Origin: Oceanirhabdus sp. W0125-5
GTDB lineage: Bacteria > Bacillota > Clostridia > Clostridiales > Clostridiaceae
Direction of reading: 5' to 3'
DNA: 64,000 bases
Assembly: GCF_027938815.1 (NCBI RefSeq)
Contig: NZ_CP115913.1
Coordinates: 5,304,001 to 5,368,000, forward strand
The position numbers and the translations under genes are program-made. Position 1 is the first letter of the stretch. The number at the start of each line of letters is the position of its first letter. The notes beneath the pieces are model-generated. The model saw only the letters and a list, made by a program, of their open reading frames with translations. It was not told the origin of the DNA and did not search any database. Positions 36,426 through 45,163 of the stretch are shown in pieces.

Positions 36426-37487
36426 ATGAACAAAATCAAAAAGTACTTTTTACCAGTATTATTAGGAGCTATGATTACAGCACCAACTGTATCTGCTTTA
36501 GCTGAAGGAACTGATAACTCATCAACTTTTAGAAAACCAATGAAAGTAGAAAACAGACAATTTGAAAAAGCTCCAAGATTTTCTGAAGAGGAAAAGAACA
36601 TATTAGATGAGATTAGAGAACAAGTTAAAAATGGTGAGTTAACAAAAGAAGAAGCTAAAACAAAACTTGATGAAGCAGGTATAAATTTCTTTGGAAGAAA
36701 AGAGTTTAATGGTTCTAAAGGAATAAACTCAAAAGCTAGAAAAGATTTTAAAATGGACCTTACAGATGAGCAAAAAACTCTATTACAAGAAATAAGAGAG
36801 CAAGTTGAAAATGGTACATTAACTAAAGAAGAAGCTAAAGCTAAAATTGAAGAAGCTGGTATAGAACTTCCAGAGAGAAAAGGTCCTGCTGTTAAGTTAA
36901 CTGAAGAACAAAGAGCTTTATTAGAAAATATAAGAGAACAAGTTGAAAATGGTGATATCACTAAAGAAGAAGCAAAAACTATGATCGAAGAAGCTGGCAT
37001 TAAACTTCCTCATAGAAATGGCCCTGATGTTAAGCTAACTGAAGAGCAGAAAGCATTAGTTTCTGAATTAAAAGAGAAACTTAAAAATGAGGAAATCACA
37101 AAACAAGAATTTATTCAGAAACTTAAAGATGCTGGTATTGAAGGAATGGGGCAAAGAATGAAACATAAGTTCCACCAAAACCTTACAGATGAGCAAAAAA
37201 CTCTTTTACAAGATATAAGAGAGCAAGTTGAAAATGGTGATATCACTAAAGAAGACGCAAAAACTATGATTGAAGAAGCTGGTATTGACCTTCCAGAGAG
37301 AAAAGGTCCAGCAGCAAAGTTAACTGAGGAGCAGAGAGCATTAGTTTCTGAATTAAAAGAGCAGCTTAAAAATGAAGAAATCACTAAAGAAGAATTCATT
37401 CAAAAGCTTAAAGATGCCGGTATTAAAGTGCCTCACAGAAAAGGTCCTGCTGTTAAATTAACAGATGATCAAAACGAAACATTATAA
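36426..37487 (+). CDS. secreted protein of six tandem roughly 45-residue helical repeats
   Basis: A 353-residue protein with a cleavable signal peptide (about 1-27, ending SALA). It then has six degenerate repeats of the form LTxEQxxLLxxIREQVENGxITKEEAKxxIEEAGI plus a linker (LPERKGPAVK), and a seventh that stops after ten residues (LTDDQNETL). Two repeat subtypes alternate: EEAKTMIEEAGI and EEFIQKLKDAGI. The sequence is Lys/Glu-rich with no Cys. It looks like a secreted or wall-associated helical-hairpin protein similar to DUF2680-type domains; function unknown. RBS AGGAGGAATTAATT. The 36133-36425 gap upstream shows only AT-rich DNA. Confidence 0.75.
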   Translation: MNKIKKYFLPVLLGAMITAPTVSALAEGTDNSSTFRKPMKVENRQFEKAPRFSEEEKNILDEIREQVKNGELTKEEAKTKLDEAGINFFGRKEFNGSKGINSKARKDFKMDLTDEQKTLLQEIREQVENGTLTKEEAKAKIEEAGIELPERKGPAVKLTEEQRALLENIREQVENGDITKEEAKTMIEEAGIKLPHRNGPDVKLTEEQKALVSELKEKLKNEEITKQEFIQKLKDAGIEGMGQRMKHKFHQNLTDEQKTLLQDIREQVENGDITKEDAKTMIEEAGIDLPERKGPAAKLTEEQRALVSELKEQLKNEEITKEEFIQKLKDAGIKVPHRKGPAVKLTDDQNETL

Positions 37488-37493
37488 GTTATA

Positions 37494-37529
37494 AAAGTCC
37501 CCCCAAGTCATTCCTTGGGGGGCCTTTTA
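37494..37529. terminator. strong bidirectional terminator
   Basis: CCCCCAAG/CTTGGGG core with AAAAG and CTTTT edges, between the convergent repeat-protein and permease genes. Confidence 0.88.
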
Positions 37530-39440
37530 TTATCTTCTTCTTTTCTTTGTAACAACCTTAATAAATTTATTTATAGCTAAAAAATAAAATATTATATAAA
37601 CAATTGAAAGAGTTGCTATTGAAATTGTTATAGGCACTATTTGATTATTATACAATATATGTGAAAGTGCACTTAAAGCAACACACCCATGTAATATCCC
37701 TACAAGTAGTGGTAAGATACATTGAATTGCACCTTGCTTAACTATAACTAACCAAATCTCCCCTTTAGTCACACCGATATTCATCAACCTCTCATATTTT
37801 TCTTTATCCATATATGCTTCACTTATAATATTGAAGTATACCATAACCCCTGAAGCAGCCATGAATACCATTGCCATTATTCCCCCTAAGAAAGCTACCA
37901 CTATACTTTCTGCATAATCTTTTGGATTAATAAATGATTGTGAGAAAAATTTATTATCACTTAACTTATCTTTTAAATTATTAGTTATTTCTATAAGCTT
38001 TGATTTATCTTTAATATTTACACCTGTATATCTATACTCTTTTAAATTCCCCTTATATCTTTCATAATCTTCATCTCCCATTATCAAAAACAACTTATTA
38101 TATATCTTTCCAAAAGTAGGACATGACACATCCTTGGTTAATGTAAATTCCACATTATCTCTCTTAAGATTCAATGGATAAATAACAGCTATTCCGCTTC
38201 CTGAATTTCTAATATATGTTACTTTACCTTCACCCACATCAATATTGCTTAATATCTTCTCCCCTTTGTCACCTTCAAGAGCTCTTACCAGTTTTTCAAC
38301 CTCTGAATATTTAGCCACAATGTGATTTACAGAATCTACATTTCCATCCTCTTCAGGTATTAATCCCATTTCTATAAAGTCTACTGAAATTATCTCCTGA
38401 ACTTCTGTACCACTTACTTTAATTTCTTTTATAATATTCTTTACACTACTATAATCTTCTTCCTTTTGTGATATGACTCCTAAGTGGAATGGCGCATCTA
38501 ATCTTCTTGCTATATCCATATCATATTTAAAAGAATAACAACACCCAAAAGCAGTTATTGAACTTGCAACTAATATTGCAACTGCTGTTAAACTCTTGTA
38601 GTTCTTTCTTATCCTATAAGTCAAATTTGATACAGCTATTATATTAACTCCCCTGTAGAATAGCTTCTTATCTCTCTGAACTCCTTTTATCATGGAAGGT
38701 ATTAATGCTTGAAATAACCAAAATGTACCCCCTACAACTAATCCAACAACAAGAGGAATTCTATTAAAATGTGTATAATTAAAATCATATGCATAGTAAT
38801 AATATGCAAATCCCATAATTACTATAGATAATATCCCTTTAAGAACACTAATTTTCTGTGGTTTTTCCTCAGTTTTAGCAGCATTAAAAAGATCTATCAG
38901 CTTGCTTCTGCATATATTTATATATCCTGTAAAAGACGATATAAGAAAAAATATTGTAAAAATTAGAATAGTTTCTAATATACTTTCCTTGGAAATATAA
39001 AATTTCACTTTAATAGATTCAGACATTACCTTTAATAAAATCATTATAAATAACTTATTTGTTAATACTCCTAATAATACACCTGAGAATATTGCTATTA
39101 CTCCAATAAAAATTGTTTCAACAGCATATATTCTACCTATTTCTTCTCCTCTTAGACCCATAAATGAGTATATTCCTATTTCTCTTTTTCTATGCTTTAA
39201 GAAAACAGAATTAGAATACCATATAAAGAATGCTAAAAATAATATCAATAAAAATGCACATGCTCCCGCAACCCACTTTATAGCTCCACCAAATCCATTT
39301 GCCTCAAACAACCCTGCATTATATTTTAATGATGAAAAATTGTAATAGATCATTACAGAAAAAATCATAGCTACCAAATGTATTCCATAAGTCTTTATAT
39401 TACTTCCCATATTTTTACGAGCTATATTAATAGTATTCAT
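37530..39440 (-). CDS. orphan Bce-type ABC permease (no adjacent ATPase)
   Basis: A 636-residue BceB-like permease, clearly a paralogue of the module 2 permease: KHRKREIGIYSFMGLRGEE, AKTEEKPQKISVLKGIL, FYRGVNIIAVSNLTYRIRKNYKSL, EKYERLMNIGVTKGEIW. The extracellular region (about 300-500) is much less similar, so the recognised antibiotic or target may differ. No ATPase, kinase or regulator gene adjoins it. The operator-like palindrome at 39535 matches the core of the module 2 operator, so it is probably induced by that system and uses its ATPase (inference). Confidence 0.9.
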   Translation of the reverse strand: MNTINIARKNMGSNIKTYGIHLVAMIFSVMIYYNFSSLKYNAGLFEANGFGGAIKWVAGACAFLLILFLAFFIWYSNSVFLKHRKREIGIYSFMGLRGEEIGRIYAVETIFIGVIAIFSGVLLGVLTNKLFIMILLKVMSESIKVKFYISKESILETILIFTIFFLISSFTGYINICRSKLIDLFNAAKTEEKPQKISVLKGILSIVIMGFAYYYYAYDFNYTHFNRIPLVVGLVVGGTFWLFQALIPSMIKGVQRDKKLFYRGVNIIAVSNLTYRIRKNYKSLTAVAILVASSITAFGCCYSFKYDMDIARRLDAPFHLGVISQKEEDYSSVKNIIKEIKVSGTEVQEIISVDFIEMGLIPEEDGNVDSVNHIVAKYSEVEKLVRALEGDKGEKILSNIDVGEGKVTYIRNSGSGIAVIYPLNLKRDNVEFTLTKDVSCPTFGKIYNKLFLIMGDEDYERYKGNLKEYRYTGVNIKDKSKLIEITNNLKDKLSDNKFFSQSFINPKDYAESIVVAFLGGIMAMVFMAASGVMVYFNIISEAYMDKEKYERLMNIGVTKGEIWLVIVKQGAIQCILPLLVGILHGCVALSALSHILYNNQIVPITISIATLSIVYIIFYFLAINKFIKVVTKKRRR

Positions 39441-39534
39441 ACTCAATCCCCCCTCATCCTAATTACTTCATATGAATATAATACAATCTTTTCCATTAAT
39501 GTTCCATATATCTTCATTACACTTTTCCTAATAA

Positions 39535-39554
39535 ATGTTACATTGATGTAACAT
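39535..39554. promoter_or_regulatory. palindrome shared with module 2 operator
   Basis: 9-bp arms ATGTTACAT mirrored around TG, 95 bases upstream of the orphan permease start. Identical in its 18 arm bases to the centre of the 26908 palindrome. Confidence 0.7.
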
Positions 39555-39591
39555 ACATCATATCTTCTTTAATTTCATATTTTATAACTAT

Positions 39592-39624
39592 ACAAAAAGT
39601 TGTACAAGATATCTTGTACAACTT
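39592..39624 (-). terminator. terminator of the chemoreceptor gene
   Basis: A perfect 28-bp palindrome (arm AAGTTGTACAAGAT) at 39597-39624, followed on the minus strand by TTTTT. Confidence 0.88.
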
Positions 39625-39633
39625 CATTTACTT

Positions 39634-41160
39634 TTACCCATGCAATTCATTCATTTTTATAACTATATTTTTAAGTGCCTCTGCATTAGAAGCTATTTCT
39701 TCTGCCCCTGCTGCACATTCATGTATACCTTGAATCAATTCTGTATATTTATCCGTTGTCTCCCCTGTAATATTGAGAAGCTTCTCATTAAAGTGAACTA
39801 TCTCAACAGTTTTAACAGACTGCTCATCCTTTATTTCATTAATTATACTTATGTGATTACCTAATTCATTTAATCTTTTTATCATATTTTTAACATTTTC
39901 TACTGCCTTAGATACATAACTTGATCCATATGTTGCATTTTTTTCATAACTATTCATTGACTTTTCTATTTTTAAAATATTATTATTCAGCTCCTTAATA
40001 ATCTTTGAGGCATCCTCAAGAAAAATGCTAGTGTTCTCAGATAATTTCTTAATTTCATCTGCCACAACAGCAAAACCTCTTCCAGCCTCTCCAGCCCTTG
40101 CAGCCTCAATAGATGCATTCAACGCAAGAAGATTGGTCTGCTCTGCAATTGCTCCTATCATAACTAGAATTTCATTAACCTTCTTTGCTCTATCATATAG
40201 TTCATCCATTTCATTTGACATCTCTTCTATACTTTTATTCATATTATCAAGTACATCAAGGGCCTCTCCTAGGCTTTTTTCATTCTCTTTAGACTTATGG
40301 ACAATATCCTTTGATACATTATCACTCAATTCAATTTTCTCTGAAATAGCATTATTAATTTTTTTAAGTTCATCAATGCTTAGTTTATTAAGTTTTGCTT
40401 CCTTAAGCATTCTATCACTATACTCAATAAGTATATTACCAGTGTTTGTGCTATCTTGAAGGGTATAACTTTCTTCTTCAGCTATTTCTGACATACTCTC
40501 ACTAGATACAAGTACATCAGATGATAATATTTTTATATTATTTAACAATTCATTTATAGCATTATTCTTATCAATTAATACTTTTTCATTCTCATTAATA
40601 TTCTTCAATAATGTAGATGCAAAATAAGTAAACAATAATATTCCAGTAACAATAAATCCAATGATCATTCCCCTCATTATTAACTCTTGTACAAACATAT
40701 CTTTACTAGGAAGTGTTTCTGGTATGAAATAGAATACCCCTATCTGCATTATTATGCTCATTACTGAAAATATAATATTTATCTTCATATCAAGAAATAA
40801 TGCAACCAAAATCATAAAGTAAAAAATACTCATCCAAAACACTTTTGAAGGTATTATTGATACAAATAACAAGTAATTTACTATACACATAAATACTATT
40901 ATCACCTTTAAAGCACTAAAATACTTCAAGTTAAATGTTTGATTTCGTGTTATTTTCTTATGGCATAATATAAAGAAAACAGTTTCACTTGTAACTACTC
41001 CCGTTAATACGATAAGATCAAATATAGTGTATGTATCATATAACTCTAACAATTTCATTATTAAAAAAGCACCTATGGCTAAAAACCCACTTACTGAAAA
41101 GGCCAAAAGCACAAATTTTAACGTTTTTTTCTGATATTCTAAAATTCCACCATTCTCCAT
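39634..41160 (-). CDS. methyl-accepting chemotaxis protein with polytopic membrane sensor
   Basis: A 508-residue chemoreceptor with an N-terminal domain of about six membrane helices (residues 15-190) and no sizeable extracellular domain or HAMP. The signalling coiled coil has tip EQTNLLALNASIEAARAGEA and FAVVADEIKKLSEN. It may sense membrane state or energy rather than a periplasmic ligand. RBS AGGAGGGGA. Monocistronic, with its own terminator. Confidence 0.9.
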   Translation of the reverse strand: MENGGILEYQKKTLKFVLLAFSVSGFLAIGAFLIMKLLELYDTYTIFDLIVLTGVVTSETVFFILCHKKITRNQTFNLKYFSALKVIIVFMCIVNYLLFVSIIPSKVFWMSIFYFMILVALFLDMKINIIFSVMSIIMQIGVFYFIPETLPSKDMFVQELIMRGMIIGFIVTGILLFTYFASTLLKNINENEKVLIDKNNAINELLNNIKILSSDVLVSSESMSEIAEEESYTLQDSTNTGNILIEYSDRMLKEAKLNKLSIDELKKINNAISEKIELSDNVSKDIVHKSKENEKSLGEALDVLDNMNKSIEEMSNEMDELYDRAKKVNEILVMIGAIAEQTNLLALNASIEAARAGEAGRGFAVVADEIKKLSENTSIFLEDASKIIKELNNNILKIEKSMNSYEKNATYGSSYVSKAVENVKNMIKRLNELGNHISIINEIKDEQSVKTVEIVHFNEKLLNITGETTDKYTELIQGIHECAAGAEEIASNAEALKNIVIKMNELHG

Positions 41161-41213
41161 ACTATCCCCTCCTAGTAAAAATAATCCCTTCTATCCGTAA
41201 GTATAATCTTCTG

Positions 41214-42218
41214 TTACCATCTATAAAGCATAGCACCCATTATGTATCCTGCTCCTACTGAACAAAATATTATATACTCATCTTTATTAAAATTCTTCTC
41301 ATTCAAAGTATCATTTAGAGCCATTATAGGACTTGCTGTTCCTGTATACCCATACTTATCTGCAACAAAAGTAGCTTTTCTGGCATCAACACCTAGATTA
41401 TCCATGGTAATCATTATATCTTCTTTAGAAAATTGTGACATGAAGTACCCTGAAATATCCTTAGCTTTAATATTTCGTTCCTCTAGTAATGAATTTATTA
41501 ACTTTGTCCATTCTTCTGATAAGAAACTAAAATCAAATGGGTTCCATTGCATTTTCTTTTCATTTATATCAACAGCTTCTTTTGCTATATTCTGAAGTCC
41601 ACAAGCCGGAAATCTTATTGTTTCATTATAACTATCATCTGTAAACATTCCAGAATTTAAAAATCCTCGTTCTTCAAGCTCTTCTCTTGCTTCTAATATA
41701 ACCGCAGCTCCACCATCACCTACTAAAGGTGATGTTATCATATCATCCATTTTTGTGAATGGACTAACCACAAGAGATCCAACAATCATTGCTCTCTTAT
41801 ATTTTTTATCCGTTTTAAGATATTTCCATGCAACATCCATAGCATTAACCATACTAACACAGTTACTATTCATATCAAAAACAACTTTAGCCTTATTAGC
41901 ACCAATTTTATTTCTTATTATCATTGCACATGAAGGCATTAAATACTCTGGTGTATCAGTAGCTGAAATAATAATATCTATATCCGCTGCTTTTATCCCT
42001 GCCTTTTCAAGAGCTTTATTTGCAGCCTCAACAGACATGGTTATACTATTCTCGCCATCTTTAGCATGAGTTCTAACTTTTCTTCCTACCTTGCTCATTA
42101 GATGCTTTAAATGCTCCTCTTGCCCGCACTGCCTAAATCGTTCTAAAAATTCACAATTTTCAACTTTACATTTTGGATGATAAGCCGCTATCCCTACGAT
42201 ATGCACATTGTTAAACAC
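41214..42218 (-). CDS. beta-ketoacyl-ACP synthase III-like protein with altered active site
   Basis: A 334-residue thiolase-fold protein of the FabH/KAS III type: SATDTPEYLMPSCA, the nucleophile Cys in FDMNSNCVSMVNAMD, the LVGDGGAAVILE loop and the C-terminal FCSVGAGYIMGAML. The catalytic His motif HQAN is replaced by SQFS (GYFMSQFSKED), and the Asn of the GNTS motif by Tyr (YGYTGTAS). It may be a specialised acyl-transfer enzyme rather than a standard condensing enzyme. The GTG at 42218 has GGAGGG upstream; an ATG at 42233 has none. No fab genes adjoin it. The gap 42219-42491 upstream is very AT-rich, with nothing callable. Confidence 0.82.
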   Translation of the reverse strand: MFNNVHIVGIAAYHPKCKVENCEFLERFRQCGQEEHLKHLMSKVGRKVRTHAKDGENSITMSVEAANKALEKAGIKAADIDIIISATDTPEYLMPSCAMIIRNKIGANKAKVVFDMNSNCVSMVNAMDVAWKYLKTDKKYKRAMIVGSLVVSPFTKMDDMITSPLVGDGGAAVILEAREELEERGFLNSGMFTDDSYNETIRFPACGLQNIAKEAVDINEKKMQWNPFDFSFLSEEWTKLINSLLEERNIKAKDISGYFMSQFSKEDIMITMDNLGVDARKATFVADKYGYTGTASPIMALNDTLNEKNFNKDEYIIFCSVGAGYIMGAMLYRW

Positions 42219-42491
42219 ATCAAATCCCTCCATTTTTTCGCGTACTAAAATCTATTAATGTAAAAAATATTTTTTATATAATCATTATATCATTTTATTA
42301 TGTTTTATTTTGTAATAATTTGCAATAAATTCTTCAAATTAAGCTCTTTTTTTCGATTTATTTCAATATTTTTCTCTATAAATATAATGTATTTCTATAA
42401 AACCATATAATATTCTTTAAAAAAATATTTTAAAATTGATTTAACTTTTGATAACTAGTAAATTTTCAAATAAACAGATTAAATTTCCTGT

Positions 42492-42532
42492 AAAAATAAA
42501 AAGACTATGAAAAATAAAAAATTCCATAGTCT
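42492..42532 (-). terminator. terminator of the iron ABC operon
   Basis: AGACTATG...CATAGTCT (42502-42532), with TTTTTATTTTTA following on the minus strand. Confidence 0.8.
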
Positions 42533-42541
42533 AATTCTATC

Positions 42542-43219
42542 TTAATATAAATTATCATTTTTAATTATTTCTTCAATAACGCCCTCTTTTAATATAACAA
42601 TTCTATCGGCCATAGCTCTACAGTCATCTCTGTCATGAGTAACAAATATACATGTAATTCCACATTGCTTTATAATATTTTTTATTTGTTCCCTTATACT
42701 CTCTTGAAGCTCTTTATCTAAGTTACTAAAAGGTTCGTCTAATAATAATATTGATGGTCTTGGAGCAACTGCTCTTGCAATTGCTATCCTCTGCTGTTGT
42801 CCTCCACTAAGCTCATATGGATATCTTTTTTTATATTCCATCATATCCACGAGAGAAAGCACCTCATCAACTCGCTTTTTTTTCTCATCTTTTTTCATGT
42901 TTTTAAGTCCGAACTCAATGTTCTTCTCAACAGTCATATGAGGGAAAAGAGAATAATCCTGAAAAACCATACCTACGCCTCTATTTTCAGGTGCAATAAA
43001 TTGTTCCTTGTCCACCATCACTTTATCATCTATTTTTATATACCCTATATCAGGAATCTCAAGTCCACTTATTATCCTAAGCATTGTACTTTTCCCACTT
43101 CCACTCTTGCCAAAAATGGATATTACCTCTCCTTGTTCAATTTCAAGATTAAAATCTGCTATTGTATTTCTTTTAGCATTTTTATACTTAAAAAACAATT
43201 CCTTTATCTCAACAAACAT
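42542..43219 (-). CDS. ferric-iron ABC transporter ATPase (FbpC-like, short)
   Basis: A 225-residue ATPase: Walker A GKSGSGKSTM, Q-loop FQDYSLFPHMTV, signature LSGGQQQR, Walker B ILLLDEPFSNLD, switch VTHDRDDC. It has the ATPase core of the FbpC/PotA clade but lacks the C-terminal TOBE regulatory domain of typical 340-residue members. It starts directly after the permease stop. It is the last gene of the fbpABC-like unit. Confidence 0.9.
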   Translation of the reverse strand: MFVEIKELFFKYKNAKRNTIADFNLEIEQGEVISIFGKSGSGKSTMLRIISGLEIPDIGYIKIDDKVMVDKEQFIAPENRGVGMVFQDYSLFPHMTVEKNIEFGLKNMKKDEKKKRVDEVLSLVDMMEYKKRYPYELSGGQQQRIAIARAVAPRPSILLLDEPFSNLDKELQESIREQIKNIIKQCGITCIFVTHDRDDCRAMADRIVILKEGVIEEIIKNDNLY

Positions 43220-44863
43220 TTATCTCACCTCTTCTTTTTCAGTTCTATAAAATAAGAATACAGCAATAACTCCTATAATTATTATAAATATGGATGCAAT
43301 AGCAGCCTCATGTATCATCTCATCATTTGCATATTCGAAGGTTTTTGTCGCAAGGGTTTCAAAGTTAAATGGTCTTAATATTAACGTCAAAGGTAGCTCC
43401 TTTAAAATATCAACAAATACTAATAAAAATCCACTTAAAACCGCTGGTCTTATCATTTTAAAGTCAACCTTGAAAAATGTCTGTGTAACATTCATTCCTA
43501 ACATTCTTGAAGCCTCAAAATACTTCTTACCTACTTTCTCAAATCCAGCCTCTACTGTGTTAAACCCTACTGCTAAGAACCTTATAATATATGCAAATAT
43601 AAGCATAGCTAAGCTTGTGGTTAATACTAATCTTCCTCCACCTTTATTAAATATTTCATATAACCAGCTCATTTTTTTGTCTATCAATATGAAAAAACTT
43701 ATCACACCAATTGATATTACTGATCCTGGAATAGAATAACCTAAAGTGATAACTCTAGAACATATTCTAGCAAAGCCACTTTTACTTATTCTACTGAAAT
43801 TAGCCACTATAGTTGCTACAGCAATTATAAGAACAGAAGCAATAATCCCAACAATTACAGTGTTCTTTATAAGAATCAAAAACTTTACAGTAAGAATCTT
43901 TTCATATGATAAGCTAAACCAATGAATAAGTTGTGCAGTTGGTATGATAAACCCTAAAGAAAATATTACGAAGCAATAAGTAAATGCTGCTCCCCCTTTA
44001 ACTCCTTTAAGTTTTATAGGTTTTAGAGGTTTAATCTTTGAACTTGTATATGAAAACTGCTTTCTCCCTCTTAATACCTTTTCTCCGGATAAAACAACAA
44101 TAACAAACATCATCAGTAATGAAGATAACCTTATGGCAGAATCTATATCTCCTAATGAGAACCATGTTTTAAATATAGCAGTACTGAATGTTGTTACCCC
44201 AAAGTATTTTACAACTCCATAATCGTTAATAACTTCTAGAGCTACTAGTGTAACTCCTCCAGCAATTGCTGTTCGTGAAATTGGCAATGCTACTTTAAAA
44301 AATATTTCCCATGTTGAGCTTCCAAGCACTCTAGCACTTTCTATAAGGTTAGATGATTGTTTTGCAAAGAATGCTTTTGTTATTGTAAAAACATATGGAA
44401 AAAGAAACATAGTAAATATAAAAATAGCCCCTTTAATTGAAGTAATATCAAAATATTTCTGTTGAACTGTAATGTTAAATGTATTTCTCAAAGTACTCTG
44501 AATCACACCTGTATAGTTCAACATTCCACTATATGTGTATGCAGCAATATATGGTGGTATTGCTAGTGGTAAAATCAATCCCCATTTAAAAAATTTCTTA
44601 AGTGGAAAATCATAAATTGTAACAATCCATGCTAAAGTAACACCAATAACCACTGTTAATAAGGCAGTCCCTATGACCAGTATAATTGTGTTCATCATAG
44701 AAGTTTTCAATAAATATTCCTTTATATGATCCCAATTTTCATTTGCACCTTTAAAAAGATTCATGAATATATTTATACTGGGAAGCACTATAAGAAGTAC
44801 CATAATAACACTACTTACACTCCAGAAATTCGTTTCTCTTTTTACTTTTTTCATGTTAAACAT
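43220..44863 (-). CDS. ferric-iron ABC transporter permease (FbpB-like, fused double unit)
   Basis: A 547-residue permease with about twelve helices, built of two homologous halves. The EAA coupling motifs are ESARVLGSSTWEIFFKVALP (first half) and EASRMLGMNVTQTFFKVDF (second half). This fused layout is that of FbpB/AfuB ferric permeases. The ATG at 44863 has AGGAGGTGG upstream. Element copy B lies between it and the binding-protein gene. Confidence 0.92.
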   Translation of the reverse strand: MFNMKKVKRETNFWSVSSVIMVLLIVLPSINIFMNLFKGANENWDHIKEYLLKTSMMNTIILVIGTALLTVVIGVTLAWIVTIYDFPLKKFFKWGLILPLAIPPYIAAYTYSGMLNYTGVIQSTLRNTFNITVQQKYFDITSIKGAIFIFTMFLFPYVFTITKAFFAKQSSNLIESARVLGSSTWEIFFKVALPISRTAIAGGVTLVALEVINDYGVVKYFGVTTFSTAIFKTWFSLGDIDSAIRLSSLLMMFVIVVLSGEKVLRGRKQFSYTSSKIKPLKPIKLKGVKGGAAFTYCFVIFSLGFIIPTAQLIHWFSLSYEKILTVKFLILIKNTVIVGIIASVLIIAVATIVANFSRISKSGFARICSRVITLGYSIPGSVISIGVISFFILIDKKMSWLYEIFNKGGGRLVLTTSLAMLIFAYIIRFLAVGFNTVEAGFEKVGKKYFEASRMLGMNVTQTFFKVDFKMIRPAVLSGFLLVFVDILKELPLTLILRPFNFETLATKTFEYANDEMIHEAAIASIFIIIIGVIAVFLFYRTEKEEVR

Positions 44864-44885
44864 TTCTACCACCTCCTAAAAAAAT

Positions 44886-45152
44886 AAAGCACGCTAAGCG
44901 TGCTTTAAAACAAATGGATAATGGAGAATTGATAATTGATAATGATGGATGTTTCTGACTCTCGTCAGAAACTACATTATATTATTCTTTAAGCCAATAG
45001 TATCTTACTCATTTTATCTTAGATAAAATATTGTATTTAGGATACAATGTTTCATCTAAATGAAACAAGTGAGCCATTATTGTGAGTTGAACAATAAAAT
45101 TAAAATTTCTCGGAGAGAAATATCAATCATTCTACATTATCCATTATCCATT
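44886..45152 (+). repeat. dispersed structured element, copy B (full length)
   Basis: Hairpin AAAGCACGC-taa-GCGTGCTTT, AAAACAAATG, 7-mers (GATAATGGAGAATTGATAAT), hairpin TTTCTGAC-tctc-GTCAGAAA (44952-44971), then the core (TTTTATCTTAGATAAAA; ATTGTA/TACAAT; TTTCATCTAAATGAAA), TTTCTCGGAGAGAAA and inverted 7-mers. It lies within the iron transporter operon, between binding-protein and permease genes. Confidence 0.85.
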
Positions 45153-45163
45153 CGCTTTTTTAC

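Noticed and set aside
36410..37000. 196-codon minus-strand frame opposite the secreted repeat protein
   Set aside because: Ser/Phe/Leu-rich shadow of the Glu/Lys-rich repeats on the other strand; no start signals.
42219..42491. possible small gene or riboswitch in the AT-rich gap
   Set aside because: No frame with a start signal and no recognisable aptamer pattern; only the terminator at 42492-42532 is supportable.
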